Origin: Prevotellaceae bacterium UBA2448
GTDB taxonomy: Bacteria; Bacteroidota; Bacteroidia; Bacteroidales; Bacteroidaceae
Length of the DNA stretch: 64,000 nt
Reading direction: 5' to 3'
Assembly (NCBI GenBank): GCA_002342585.1
Contig: DDQG01000016.1
Coordinates: 1 to 64,000 of the forward strand
The position numbers were made by a program, and so were the translations under genes. How positions within the stretch are numbered: position 1 is the stretch's first letter; the number at the start of each line of letters is the position of its first letter. The notes beneath the pieces were generated by a model. It searched no databases, was not told the DNA's origin, and worked only from the letters and a program-made list of their open reading frames with translations. This document shows, piece after piece, positions 52,301 to 60,052 of the stretch.

Positions 52301-53152
52301 TCCGGCAATAGGCCAACTTCCTACACCGCCACCCATACGGTCGCGAATTTCGCCTCCAGTACCTGTTGCAGCACCATTGAATGGTTCTACTGTGGTAGGG
52401 AAGTTATGTGTTTCTGCTTTGAGAGAAATGACAGATTCTATATCTTTAACTACGAAATAGTCGCTTGTAGAATGATCTTTAGGGGCAAACTGTTCAACTA
52501 TAGGACCCTGACTGAATGCAACATTGTCTTTGTATGCCGAAAGAATCTTATTTGGATTCTCCTGTGTGGTCTTCTTAATCATCTGGAACAGTGAACTTTC
52601 CTTTTCTTCACCATCAATGATGAATGTTCCACCGAATATTTTGTGGCGACAGTGTTCTGAATTGATTTGTGCAAAACCGAACACTTCTGAGTCGGTGAGT
52701 TTTCTGCCCAATTGTCCTTCCACCTTGTGCAGATATTCAATTTCTTCTGGTGAAAGGGCAAGTCCTTCTTGCTCATTGTATTCCTCCAAATTCTCAATCG
52801 AAATGATTGGCGCAGGTTGGATGTTCACAGTGAATATATCTTGATTCAACCCTTTGTACATGCGCTGCAACATCGGGTCGAACTCTGCATTTTCATCTTT
52901 TACCGGGAAATACTCCTCAATACGTTCTACACCCTTTATGGCCATATTCTGAGTGATTTCTACCGCATTGGTACTCCAAGGAGTTATCATCTCACGGCGT
53001 GGACCTACAAAAAAACCATCAATAGTGGTTTTGTCAAGCAGTGTTGCTTCGTCATAAAGCCAACAGAGGGCGCTTATTTCTTGTGCACTCAATTTATGGT
53101 CAACGCTTGTTGCCAAAATACTTTTGTTGGGAGTTTGAAAAAAATAAATCAT
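49394..53152 (-). CDS. purL: Phosphoribosylformylglycinamidine synthase (large form)
   Basis: 1252 residues, the single-chain form: N-terminal PurS-like domain (about 1-145), linker, tandem AIRS-type ATP-binding domains (for example HNFPTTVEPFNGAATGTGGE and the SDKGTVEKML region), and a C-terminal class I glutaminase with the Cys of GICNGCQLMIELG, then GAWVAHGEGNF-like and MMPHLERA. Makes FGAM in purine synthesis. All parts are in frame. It follows hisS by 21 bases. Confidence 0.96.
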   Translation of the reverse strand: MIYFFQTPNKSILATSVDHKLSAQEISALCWLYDEATLLDKTTIDGFFVGPRREMITPWSTNAVEITQNMAIKGVERIEEYFPVKDENAEFDPMLQRMYKGLNQDIFTVNIQPAPIISIENLEEYNEQEGLALSPEEIEYLHKVEGQLGRKLTDSEVFGFAQINSEHCRHKIFGGTFIIDGEEKESSLFQMIKKTTQENPNKILSAYKDNVAFSQGPIVEQFAPKDHSTSDYFVVKDIESVISLKAETHNFPTTVEPFNGAATGTGGEIRDRMGGGVGSWPIAGTAVYMTSYPRNNGDCTQEWEKILPVRKWLYQTPEQILIKASNGASDFGNKFGQPLICGSVLTFEHSENNENYGYDKVIMLAGGVGYGTKRDCLKGTPEKGNKIVVVGGDNYRIGLGGGSVSSVDTGRYSSGIELNAVQRANPEMQKRANNLVRALCEEDVNPVVSIHDHGSAGHVNCLSELVEECGGLIDMTKLPIGDKTLSSKEIIANESQERMGLLIDEKHIDHVRKIAERERAPLYVVGETTGDAHFAFEQGDGVRPFDLDVAQMFGHSPKTYMRDETTERKYEDVSYSYNNIEEYLENVLQLEAVACKDWLTNKVDRSVTGKIARQQCQGEIQLPLSDCGVVALDYRGVKGIATAIGHAPQAGLADPAAGSVLSVAESLTNIVWAPMAEGLDSVSLSANWMWPCRSQKGEDARLYAGVKALSDFCCELQVNVPTGKDSLSMTQKYPDGSKIISPGTVIVSSGGEVSDIRKVVSPVLVNDADTTLFHIDFSFDTLKLGGSAFAQSLGKVGSDVPTVQNAEYFRDAFLAVNQLVKDELILAGHDISAGGLITCLLEMTFANRQGGIEANLNGINEKDPVKLLFAENPSVVIQVKNSDKGTVEKMLNNAGVGFVEIGHPIKEREIVVKKDSRTRRFDIDKLRDIWYSTSYRLDTKQSFNGMAKERFQNYKNQPIEHKFNADFTGKMSQYGIDLEAHKNNPNAKRPKAAIIREKGTNGEREMAYSLYLAGFDVKDVMMTDLVSGRETLEDINMIVFCGGFSNSDVLGSAKGWAGAFLFNPKAKATLDAFYNRKDTLSLGICNGCQLMIELGLINNQPVTGDLLDAQRLMDYKHNYARMLHNVSHKFESEFVTLQIPQNDSVMFGSLSGNKLGIWVAHGEGNFSLPKTESEYNIVAKYNYSGYPANPNGSTYDVAGLVSADGRHLAMMPHLERAIFPWQQANYPAERKHDEITPWVEAFVNARKWIEKQ

Positions 53153-53173
53153 CTTATTTGTTGTTTGTCAGTT

Positions 53174-54526
53174 TTATAGTTGAATGTCTGTAACCTCTTT
53201 GATTGTCAGCAGCTGTTGCTCTCCTGTTGCCATATTTTTCAGTGTGATCTTCCCCTCTGCCATTTCTGTCTCACCTACTATGGCTACATACGGAATATCC
53301 TTTGCATTTGCGTATGACATTTGTTTCTTCATCTTTGATGAGTCGGGATATATCTCTGTGCTGATGCCTGCTGCTCTTAACTTAGCAATTATAGGCAGAC
53401 AGTAGTCCATCTCTTTTTCACCAAAGTTTACAAATAGTATCTTAGTGGTGCTAACAGCATCCTTTGGGTATAGGTCGAGCTGGTTTAGAACGTCGAATAT
53501 GCGATCTGCTCCAAATGAGATGCCGACACCTGAGAGACCTGGCATTCCGAATATACCTGTCAGGTTGTCGTAACGTCCACCACCTGTTATGCTTCCTATC
53601 TCTACATCCAAAGCCTTAACTTCAAATATAGCTCCTGTATAATAATTCAGACCGCGAGCCAGTGTAAGGTCTAGTTCTATTTGGTTATTGAGTGAACCAA
53701 GCTTTGAAATGATATACTCGCATTCCTCCACACCTTTTAATCCTATCTCACTATCTGCAAGCACACTTCGCATTGTGTTGAGTTTTTCCGAATTCGTACC
53801 CTTCAGATTGATGATTGGCTGCAGTTTCTCTATTGCTTCTGCAGGAATGCCGTTTTCTTTCAGTTCTGCATTCACTCCGTCAAGACCAATCTTATCCAAT
53901 TTGTCAATGGCTACAGTGATATCTACAATCTTGTCTGCCTGACCTATAATCTCTGCAATCCCAGAAAGAATCTTTCGATTGTTTATCTTAATGCATACTC
54001 TGACGCCAAAACGAGTGAAAACAGTGTCGATAATTTGCATCAGTTCTACTTCGTTCAATAGGCTTTCACTTCCAACTACGTCAGCATCGCACTGATAAAA
54101 TTCTCTGTATCGCCCTTTCTGTGGACGGTCTGCACGCCAAACTGGTTGAATCTGATAACGTTTAAACGGTAGAGCCAGTTCTTCGCGGTGTTGAACTACA
54201 AATCGTGCAAATGGCACTGTCAGATCATATCGCAGACCTTTCTCACATATCTTTGCTGCTAAAGCGTTCGAGGAACCATCAGCAGGGGAGAGTGGCTCTC
54301 CTTTCAGGAAGTCTCCGCTGTTTAGTATTTTGAATAACAGTTTGTCTCCTTCCTCGCCATATTTGCCCATGAGCGTTGAAAGGTTTTCCATTGCAGGTGT
54401 TTCAATCTGCTGGAAACCATACAGGGCATATACTTCTCTGATTGTGTTGAAAATGTAATTGCGTTTCGCCATTTCTAAAGGCGAAAAATCTCTTGTTCCT
54501 TTGGGGATGCTTGGTTTCTGTGCCAT
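53174..54526 (-). CDS. hisS: Histidyl-tRNA synthetase
   Basis: Class II synthetase, 450 residues from ATG 54526 (MAQKPSIPKGTRDFSPLEM). Motif 2: REFYQCDADVVG; histidine-specific LARGLNYYTGAIFEV; GGGRYDNL and motif 3 near GVGISFGADRIFDVL; C-terminal anticodon domain ILFVNFGEKEMD onward. Start 54526 leaves 19 bases to the -7 box at 54545-54552, whereas the longer frame to 54547 would begin inside the promoter. Purine gene purL follows in the same direction. Confidence 0.96.
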   Translation of the reverse strand: MAQKPSIPKGTRDFSPLEMAKRNYIFNTIREVYALYGFQQIETPAMENLSTLMGKYGEEGDKLLFKILNSGDFLKGEPLSPADGSSNALAAKICEKGLRYDLTVPFARFVVQHREELALPFKRYQIQPVWRADRPQKGRYREFYQCDADVVGSESLLNEVELMQIIDTVFTRFGVRVCIKINNRKILSGIAEIIGQADKIVDITVAIDKLDKIGLDGVNAELKENGIPAEAIEKLQPIINLKGTNSEKLNTMRSVLADSEIGLKGVEECEYIISKLGSLNNQIELDLTLARGLNYYTGAIFEVKALDVEIGSITGGGRYDNLTGIFGMPGLSGVGISFGADRIFDVLNQLDLYPKDAVSTTKILFVNFGEKEMDYCLPIIAKLRAAGISTEIYPDSSKMKKQMSYANAKDIPYVAIVGETEMAEGKITLKNMATGEQQLLTIKEVTDIQL

Positions 54527-54544
54527 GAACTTTCTTTTATTGTG

Positions 54545-54552
54545 CAAAGGTA
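54545..54552 (-). promoter_or_regulatory. -7 element TACCTTTG for hisS-purL
   Basis: Exact TACCTTTG on the minus strand, 19 bases before the hisS ATG. Confidence 0.65.
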
Positions 54553-54641
54553 CGAAACCTTAAAGAAAAATTTAAATAAAAATGTGTCTAAGTTGACTAT
54601 ACAGGGTTACTTTTTCTCAAATTTTCTTTATAAACAAATTT

Positions 54642-54674
54642 GGCGGCATCCAAAACTAAGTTTTGAATGCCGCC
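54642..54674 (-). terminator. Strong hairpin after the 25-residue mini-gene
   Basis: Arms GGCGGCATCCAAAAC (54642-54656) and GTTTTGAATGCCGCC (54660-54674) form a 15-bp stem with a short loop and one wobble pair. It separates the mini-gene transcript from hisS. The T-run on the minus strand is poor (AAATTTGTTT). Confidence 0.65.
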
Positions 54675-54711
54675 TGATGTATTATCTAACTAAAACCTTT
54701 TTCTTTTATAC

Positions 54712-54734
54712 TATCTCCGAGTTTTTAGGAGATA
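54712..54734 (-). other. Hairpin TATCTCC / GGAGATA just 3' of the mini-gene
   Basis: A 7-bp stem with a 9-base loop. The GGAGA of one arm resembles the mini-gene's own SD (AAAGGAGA), so the 3' region could compete with the 5' region for pairing. That role is inference. Confidence 0.4.
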
Positions 54735-54746
54735 CAATAGCCTAAA

Positions 54747-54824
54747 TTATTTCAAAATTGAAACGTTGGCTACTATTGCTGCGATTGCTACGAGAACTGC
54801 AGCGATAATTGTCATTGTTGCCAT
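54747..54824 (-). CDS. 25-residue hydrophobic mini-protein with strong SD
   Basis: A 25-codon frame starts MATMTIIAAVLVAIAAIVA and ends NVSILK: one uninterrupted hydrophobic helix with a Lys end, without Cys. AAAGGAGA sits 8-9 bases before the ATG, an unusually good SD for this phylum. A consensus promoter lies 330 bases upstream and the leader carries repeats (54952-55050). Size and hydrophobicity resemble type I toxin peptides and small membrane-protein regulators, but no known family was recognised. A hairpin at 54642-54674 closes the unit. Confidence 0.65.
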   Translation of the reverse strand: MATMTIIAAVLVAIAAIVANVSILK

Positions 54825-54852
54825 AATACAGTCTCCTTTCTTTTTAAATTTA

Positions 54853-55050
54853 ACTAACCTTTTTAATACTTAATGGGGCCGAAACCCTGTTACCCTTCCT
54901 ACAATCGGACTCTTACCTTAGAACCTTTACTTACTGAAAGTACAATCTTTTACTAACCTTTAACTAACCTATTCTTTTATTACCTTAACTAACCTATTCT
55001 TTTATTACCTTAACTAACCTTTTTACTAACCTTTTTTCTTTTACTAACCT
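54853..55050 (-). repeat. AGGTTAGT motif repeats in the mini-gene leader
   Basis: Seven exact AGGTTAGT words (plus-strand ACTAACCT) start at 54853, 54952, 54963, 54988, 55013, 55025 and 55043, and one near-copy at about 55071. Two 25-bp units (54962-54986 and 54987-55011) are identical. In RNA sense the leader is A/G-rich with almost no other structure in this zone. Confidence 0.85.
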
Positions 55051-55100
55051 TTGTCTTGACCTTTTTATTATACTAGCCTCAAATCTTATTCTTATTCTTT

Positions 55101-55139
55101 TTACCTTCTATGTATAATCTTTTGTGGTTCTCTAACCAT
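55101..55139 (-). CDS. Possible 12-codon upstream ORF in the leader
   Basis: Begins about 13 bases after the predicted transcription start: MVREPQKIIHRR then stop. The context GACAAGAAATGG has no clear SD. It may be translated as a regulatory uORF or be chance. Confidence 0.35.
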   Translation of the reverse strand: MVREPQKIIHRR

Positions 55140-55158
55140 TTCTTGTCTTTTGACGATG

Positions 55159-55189
55159 CAAAGGTACGGCAGTTTCCGGGTGTGGCAAA
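55159..55189 (-). promoter_or_regulatory. Consensus promoter of the mini-gene
   Basis: Minus-strand TTTG (55189-55186), 19 bases, TACCTTTG (55166-55159). It faces the mini-gene, not the kinase at 55315. Predicted start near 55152. Confidence 0.8.
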
Positions 55190-55244
55190 TTATTTATACA
55201 AAAAAATCACTTTTTCTTGCATTTTAGTGATATAAATCAAGAAA

Positions 55245-55289
55245 TGTGTGGGAACACACGGCTTTTTTATTGCTTTGTGTGCCCACACA
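55245..55289 (-). terminator. Inverted repeat after the double kinase
   Basis: Arms TGTGTGGGAACACA (55245-55258) and TGTGTGCCCACACA (55276-55289) pair over about 13 bases, with AT-rich loop. Likely the kinase gene's terminator; the T-run (TTTCTTGA) is weak. This, the promoter and the leader fill the gap 54825-55314. Confidence 0.55.
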
Positions 55290-55314
55290 CGCCTAAAAAT
55301 GGGGGGTCTGACAA

Positions 55315-58300
55315 TTATGCGTTTTCTGTGTCTTTTTGAGTGTTGTTTTCAATCTCCGACATGGTTTCTTTTTCAGTCTCCTTTTTTATAGTTGCATCCA
55401 TCAACAGACTGAATGCTGAGCCATATCCTTCTCTACTGTCTACTTCCAGTCTAGCATTCATGCCCTCAGCCAACTTGTGCGAAATATTCAGTCCGAGACC
55501 CAGACCTGGTACGAATTCGTTATCTTTCCAGAAGAGGTTAAATACAGCTGTCTGTTTTTCCTGGGATATGCCACAACCGGAATCTTCAATCCTTAATTCT
55601 ATCTTCTGTTCTTTAAAATGATAGAATGAAGTTATTATGATATTACCACTCTTTGTAAACTTGAAAGCGTTACTTATAAGTTGGTTCATAATATATTTCA
55701 CACGCACGCGATCAGAATATATATATATATTATTATGCGTGATGAATTTGTTGAAGTGTACGTTTGCCGGAACCTTATCCTTCCATTCGTCATACAGTTC
55801 TTCTAGTAGTTCTGAAGCGCTGAATTCCTCATTCACGAAACGGAGTCGTCCACTTTCTATTCTTGAGAACATAAGAATGTCCTCAATCATAGCAGCGAGT
55901 TTCGCATTGTTCTCATTAATATTGAAACTGATTTCGTCCAGTTCTTGCTGACTAAGTGCTTCGGGTGGCAGTGATATGATTACGTCACTGAAGCCCACAA
56001 CAGCATTCAGAGGAGTTCGTATTTCGTGACTTATGGTCATCAGGAAGTCTTCCTTTCTCTTGGCTTCCTCTGCAAGCTGAATAGCCATGCGCATTTCCTC
56101 CTCGTATTTCTTAGATTCGTTTATGTTGATTACGAGTCCATCAATACGTAGTTTGTTCCCCTTTGTCTTAAAAACGACAAATCGCAATTGCCACCACTCA
56201 TATTCCTTGTTTTGATCCACGTCTGCGTATATGTCATATTGGTGTGTACCTTCGATTTGTAATGACTGCTCAATAAACTGAATATTCTCTTTGTGGTCTG
56301 GATGAATGAGGCCAAGCACTCTTTTTACTCCTTCTTCGTTTCGAAGAGGTCGGCTATCTGCTCCGTTAAGAGATAGGATGCGCAAGTTTGCCTTCTGCTT
56401 GATGTTTGAAATAAGTACCTGATCCGAACGTTCTCTCCAGTAATTAATCAGTGCCAACCAAATAATGATGATAACAAGTGCAAAGAATGTAATCGCTATG
56501 TATTCAGCATAATATAAAACGGGATATCTGTATTTTATTGGAGCATTTACTATTTCAAATCTGTTAGAGTAATCATAATAGTTCAGACCCAATTTCTGCA
56601 TTGCCCGGTAGTCCATGTAGTAGTGTTTCTCATGTTGTTTACCAGACATGTCGTTTGAGAAGTTTCCATTTAGTATTCTCGATGCTGTCATAGCCATATC
56701 GGTTGCTACAGTCTTGTATCCAGCAAAGTAACCTGCAAGAAATCTTACCCTCTCGTCACCAAATCCTGCTTTCACAGCTGTGAATTGCGGTTTGTTTGTC
56801 TTGTCTATTATATATGTAGCAAACATATCCATCTTCACCGACAGTTGTGGAATCATCCACGCATGCATCAGGATTTCCTCATTCACATCTTTATTATGTT
56901 CTTGATTGGAAAAATCCTGTTTGGCAATGGCTGTGGTGTAAACAAGAATGCTATCACGGAAATGTGTAATTCCGTCTTCTGATACAGCATTGCTGAGGTT
57001 GTCATCTATTTTATTGACATATGGAGGACGTGCAATGGTCTGACTTAGTTCTTTTTTGATGATAGAGTCTTGATAGAAGTGATCCAGTTCTATGTTTACA
57101 ATATTATTGCCAGTCAGTTCGGCAGCCAGATTAATGTTTGTCGAATAGTCTATGGGATCATAGAATACGACAATATTTTTATGCCCTCTGAGTAGATTCC
57201 AATTAGGGTGGTGTAAGCCACCAAATACAACGGGTAGGGTATATATATACGACAACAGTTCTTCACTTCTGTGGGTAGAGATGTCATATATCACTCTGTC
57301 GCCTTCTGCCATGATGATATCAGGTTTCCAACCTATGCGATTGATAGAATCCAACATCTCTGTTACGAATGACTTACCCGAATTGGCAGGGTCTTCCAAT
57401 CCTAAGTATATGTTTTTGACATCAGCATTTATATTCTGTGAACGAAGTGTCGATTGGATGCATTCGTCGAAAAGTATATAGTTTGAGAATGCCTTAGAAT
57501 AACTGTGCAGTACAAGAATATTGTATTTTTGACCTATATCTTCATGTTTGCCACACGAAGTGAAAAGACCTGCACTAATTCCCAGTCCCAACACCATGAT
57601 AATGCATTGGATGAAGTGTGGCAACTTGAAGAAGAACTTGCTGCCCACACCCAACTTACTCTCAATACCTATTCTTCCTCCTTGCTTTTCTATAATTGTC
57701 TTACTGATATTGAGTCCCAATCCAGTTCCCTTATCATTTTCTGTTTCCTTGTAGTAGCGGTCGAAAAGGTGTTTTTGTCCTTCTTCGTCCACACCGATAC
57801 CAGTGTCTCTGACGTATATCTCTGCCATGTCCTCTTCAGTACTTTCTCTCCATCCCAGAGTAACTGACCCCGAAGCGGTAAACTTGAAAGCGTTGCTTAG
57901 GAAATTGTTGATAACCTGCATGGTTCGTGTTTCGTCAATATTCACCATGTATGACTTTTGTGGTGATTCCAGTGCGAATTCCAGATGGGTCGGGGCTATA
58001 ATTTTATTAGTGCTATAAGCTTTGTTAACCACATCGTTTATGTCGGCAGGCTTCATGATTAGTTCTAGTTCGCCAGTTTCCAGTTGTGCTTTCTGCATCA
58101 CACTGTCAATCATATTCAGAATCATGTCTGTATTCTGGTGTATGATCTTGCCATATTCTTCTCGTTCACCTTCTTCGAAGGTCATGTCTTTGTTTGTCAG
58201 TAGCATTGAGAAACCGGTGATAGCATTAAGCGGCGTTCTCAAGTCGTGACTTATGTTTGCAAGGAAGTTTTCCTTTAGTGCCACTTCGCTTGCCTTCATC

Positions 58301-59931
58301 TGTGCTTCCGACAGGGTGTCTTCCACTGCTTTCTTTTGGTTTATGTTAAGCATTATACCGTACAGGTAACCGCTTTTGGCTGAATCTTCTGTCGCAGTAT
58401 AAGTCATTTCGTGCCATGACCATGTTTGTCCCTTGTCGAACGATAGTTTGAAACGCAGAGTCTTTTTCCCTCTTTGGTTTCTGAAATTCTGAAGCAAGTA
58501 GAATGACTGTATGGTGTCTTGATGCACCATTTTCTCGAAGTCGCGCAGTAGTATGTTGTTGTCTATGTCGTGTTTCATGGCAAATTCCTTTGCAACTGTA
58601 ATGTACTTGCCACTTATGTGCCATAGAGTGTCATCACTATTTGAGAAGATGAGGCTATGCATTTTATCCTCGTACAGAAGGTCGTCCAGCAGAGCCCTCT
58701 GTCCTTTCTGTCTCCATCGGTATAACACTTGCGCCATAAATGTGATTATTGCAAATACTAAAGCTCCTAACAGTCCTATAAGAAAATAATACAGGATTGG
58801 GTTCTCCAGTGCCATTGGTGCATTTATGATGTGGTATTTGTTCGAGAAATCTTCGTATCTCAATACGGGACTATATTTTTTCATGGCATTATAGTCCATG
58901 TAGAAGTCGCTCATGTGTACGGTTCGGTTCAGTGCCGTAGGTGAAGTGCCCTTAAGAATTCGTGCTGCATAGTCCACCTGATCTTTTATTTGCACCTCAG
59001 TCGAAGTGAAGAATCCACCAAGTATTTTCAGTTTTTGGGGATTGTTGAATCCTGCACGGATACAAGTGAATTGAGGCAGTTTGTTTAGGTCTAACAACGA
59101 ATTAGAATAGATGTCGTGTTTCACTTGTATATGACAGGCTTTTTCAGTGTTGTCCCATATCTGCTTTACTCGGTTGTGTATCTCTTCCTTTGTGTGGTTT
59201 TGATGTCTTCTGTCAGAGTCCCAAATCGGTTTCTGGAAGGATACGAAGTCAACTACTGTCTTAGATGTGAAAGTTTTGTTTATTTTATCAACATCTAAAA
59301 CTGTCAGATGCTCTATGTCGTTGTTTATGAATCGTGTGGTGTCCGATAGCTGCCCGTGGAATTTCTTTCTTAGGACTTCGTCATATTCTGAGTCGTCCAG
59401 TTCCACAAATGCCAGATGCTTGCCTGTCACTGTGTAAAGCATTTCGATGCATCGTGGCAGACTGATGTTGCTGCCAAAACCAGTCATCAGAGGATATTTC
59501 ATCACGGAATCACGTTGTAGACTGTTGATTCCGGCAAACACCACTGGAGTGTTGAAGAAAAGAGAGTCACAGGGTCTTTCTTTGAACACCCATGAGAGGA
59601 TAGGGTCGTCGTTCAGCAGTATTATCTCTGGTTTCCACATCTTGATGGAGTCGAGATAAGTTGGCCAATAATTCTTTGTGAATTCCCTATTAGTAGTGTG
59701 GCGCAAATTGGCGTATATGTGGTGTATTTCTGCTTTTATGCCATCCTTATTGAATTCTTCTTTCATTCTGTCTTGAAAGAAAGTACCTTCTTCGCCGCTA
59801 CTATCCCATGAGTGGATAACGAGAATTCTTCGTTCTTCACCGCCAGGTTCTCCGTTGCCGCATGACAGTATAAGGCTTAATGCCAATAGGAAAAATATGT
59901 AAGGAATATATTTTCGAATTAAGTTTCTCAT
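55315..59931 (-). CDS. Tandem fusion of two complete sensor histidine kinases
   Basis: 1538 residues in one open frame. Unit 1: membrane/signal segment (about 8-25), periplasmic ABC substrate-binding-like sensor (about 33-370), TM (378-403), PAS-like region (425-535), HisKA with His562 (ISHDLRTPLNA), ATPase domain (N-box NNFLSNAFKF, DTGIGV 709, GTGLGLNIS 735). Unit 2: a second membrane segment (772-793) with lipobox-like LFTSCGK, sensor (about 803-1130), TM (1138-1163), PAS-like, HisKA with His1302 (ISHEIRTPLNA), ATPase (DSGCGIS 1450, GLGLGLNIS 1476). Both sensors end MDYxAMxK...NAP. No receiver domain. Cognate regulators unknown. The promoter TATCTTCG at 59955-59962 is divergent from dus. 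Confidence 0.88.
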   Translation of the reverse strand: MRNLIRKYIPYIFFLLALSLILSCGNGEPGGEERRILVIHSWDSSGEEGTFFQDRMKEEFNKDGIKAEIHHIYANLRHTTNREFTKNYWPTYLDSIKMWKPEIILLNDDPILSWVFKERPCDSLFFNTPVVFAGINSLQRDSVMKYPLMTGFGSNISLPRCIEMLYTVTGKHLAFVELDDSEYDEVLRKKFHGQLSDTTRFINNDIEHLTVLDVDKINKTFTSKTVVDFVSFQKPIWDSDRRHQNHTKEEIHNRVKQIWDNTEKACHIQVKHDIYSNSLLDLNKLPQFTCIRAGFNNPQKLKILGGFFTSTEVQIKDQVDYAARILKGTSPTALNRTVHMSDFYMDYNAMKKYSPVLRYEDFSNKYHIINAPMALENPILYYFLIGLLGALVFAIITFMAQVLYRWRQKGQRALLDDLLYEDKMHSLIFSNSDDTLWHISGKYITVAKEFAMKHDIDNNILLRDFEKMVHQDTIQSFYLLQNFRNQRGKKTLRFKLSFDKGQTWSWHEMTYTATEDSAKSGYLYGIMLNINQKKAVEDTLSEAQMKASEVALKENFLANISHDLRTPLNAITGFSMLLTNKDMTFEEGEREEYGKIIHQNTDMILNMIDSVMQKAQLETGELELIMKPADINDVVNKAYSTNKIIAPTHLEFALESPQKSYMVNIDETRTMQVINNFLSNAFKFTASGSVTLGWRESTEEDMAEIYVRDTGIGVDEEGQKHLFDRYYKETENDKGTGLGLNISKTIIEKQGGRIGIESKLGVGSKFFFKLPHFIQCIIMVLGLGISAGLFTSCGKHEDIGQKYNILVLHSYSKAFSNYILFDECIQSTLRSQNINADVKNIYLGLEDPANSGKSFVTEMLDSINRIGWKPDIIMAEGDRVIYDISTHRSEELLSYIYTLPVVFGGLHHPNWNLLRGHKNIVVFYDPIDYSTNINLAAELTGNNIVNIELDHFYQDSIIKKELSQTIARPPYVNKIDDNLSNAVSEDGITHFRDSILVYTTAIAKQDFSNQEHNKDVNEEILMHAWMIPQLSVKMDMFATYIIDKTNKPQFTAVKAGFGDERVRFLAGYFAGYKTVATDMAMTASRILNGNFSNDMSGKQHEKHYYMDYRAMQKLGLNYYDYSNRFEIVNAPIKYRYPVLYYAEYIAITFFALVIIIIWLALINYWRERSDQVLISNIKQKANLRILSLNGADSRPLRNEEGVKRVLGLIHPDHKENIQFIEQSLQIEGTHQYDIYADVDQNKEYEWWQLRFVVFKTKGNKLRIDGLVININESKKYEEEMRMAIQLAEEAKRKEDFLMTISHEIRTPLNAVVGFSDVIISLPPEALSQQELDEISFNINENNAKLAAMIEDILMFSRIESGRLRFVNEEFSASELLEELYDEWKDKVPANVHFNKFITHNNIYIYSDRVRVKYIMNQLISNAFKFTKSGNIIITSFYHFKEQKIELRIEDSGCGISQEKQTAVFNLFWKDNEFVPGLGLGLNISHKLAEGMNARLEVDSREGYGSAFSLLMDATIKKETEKETMSEIENNTQKDTENA

Positions 59932-59954
59932 GTTTAGATTTATAATCTATCTTG

Positions 59955-59962
59955 CGAAGATA
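59955..59962 (-). promoter_or_regulatory. -7 element TATCTTCG for the double kinase
   Basis: A TAnnTTTG variant on the minus strand, 24 bases before the kinase ATG. Confidence 0.5.
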
Positions 59963-60015
59963 CGAAGATTTAATAAAAACAAAAACAAAAAGTGGAAAAA
60001 TAATACTTTTTTTCA

Positions 60016-60023
60016 TAATTTTG
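60016..60023 (+). promoter_or_regulatory. -7 element TAATTTTG for dus
   Basis: Exact TAnnTTTG. It lies inside the maximal open frame (from 59930), which shows the real start is downstream. Confidence 0.6.
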
Positions 60024-60052
60024 CAACAGAAATCATTACTCTTCACTGCATA

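Noticed and set aside
57580..57610. Split of the double kinase into two genes
   Set aside because: The frame is continuous with no stop; an internal Met779 is possible but nothing proves separate translation, so it is listed as one gene.
59930..60052. Longer N terminus of the dus gene
   Set aside because: The stretch contains the promoter box TAATTTTG at 60016-60023 and low-complexity Lys/Asn codons; the conserved domain begins after 60053.
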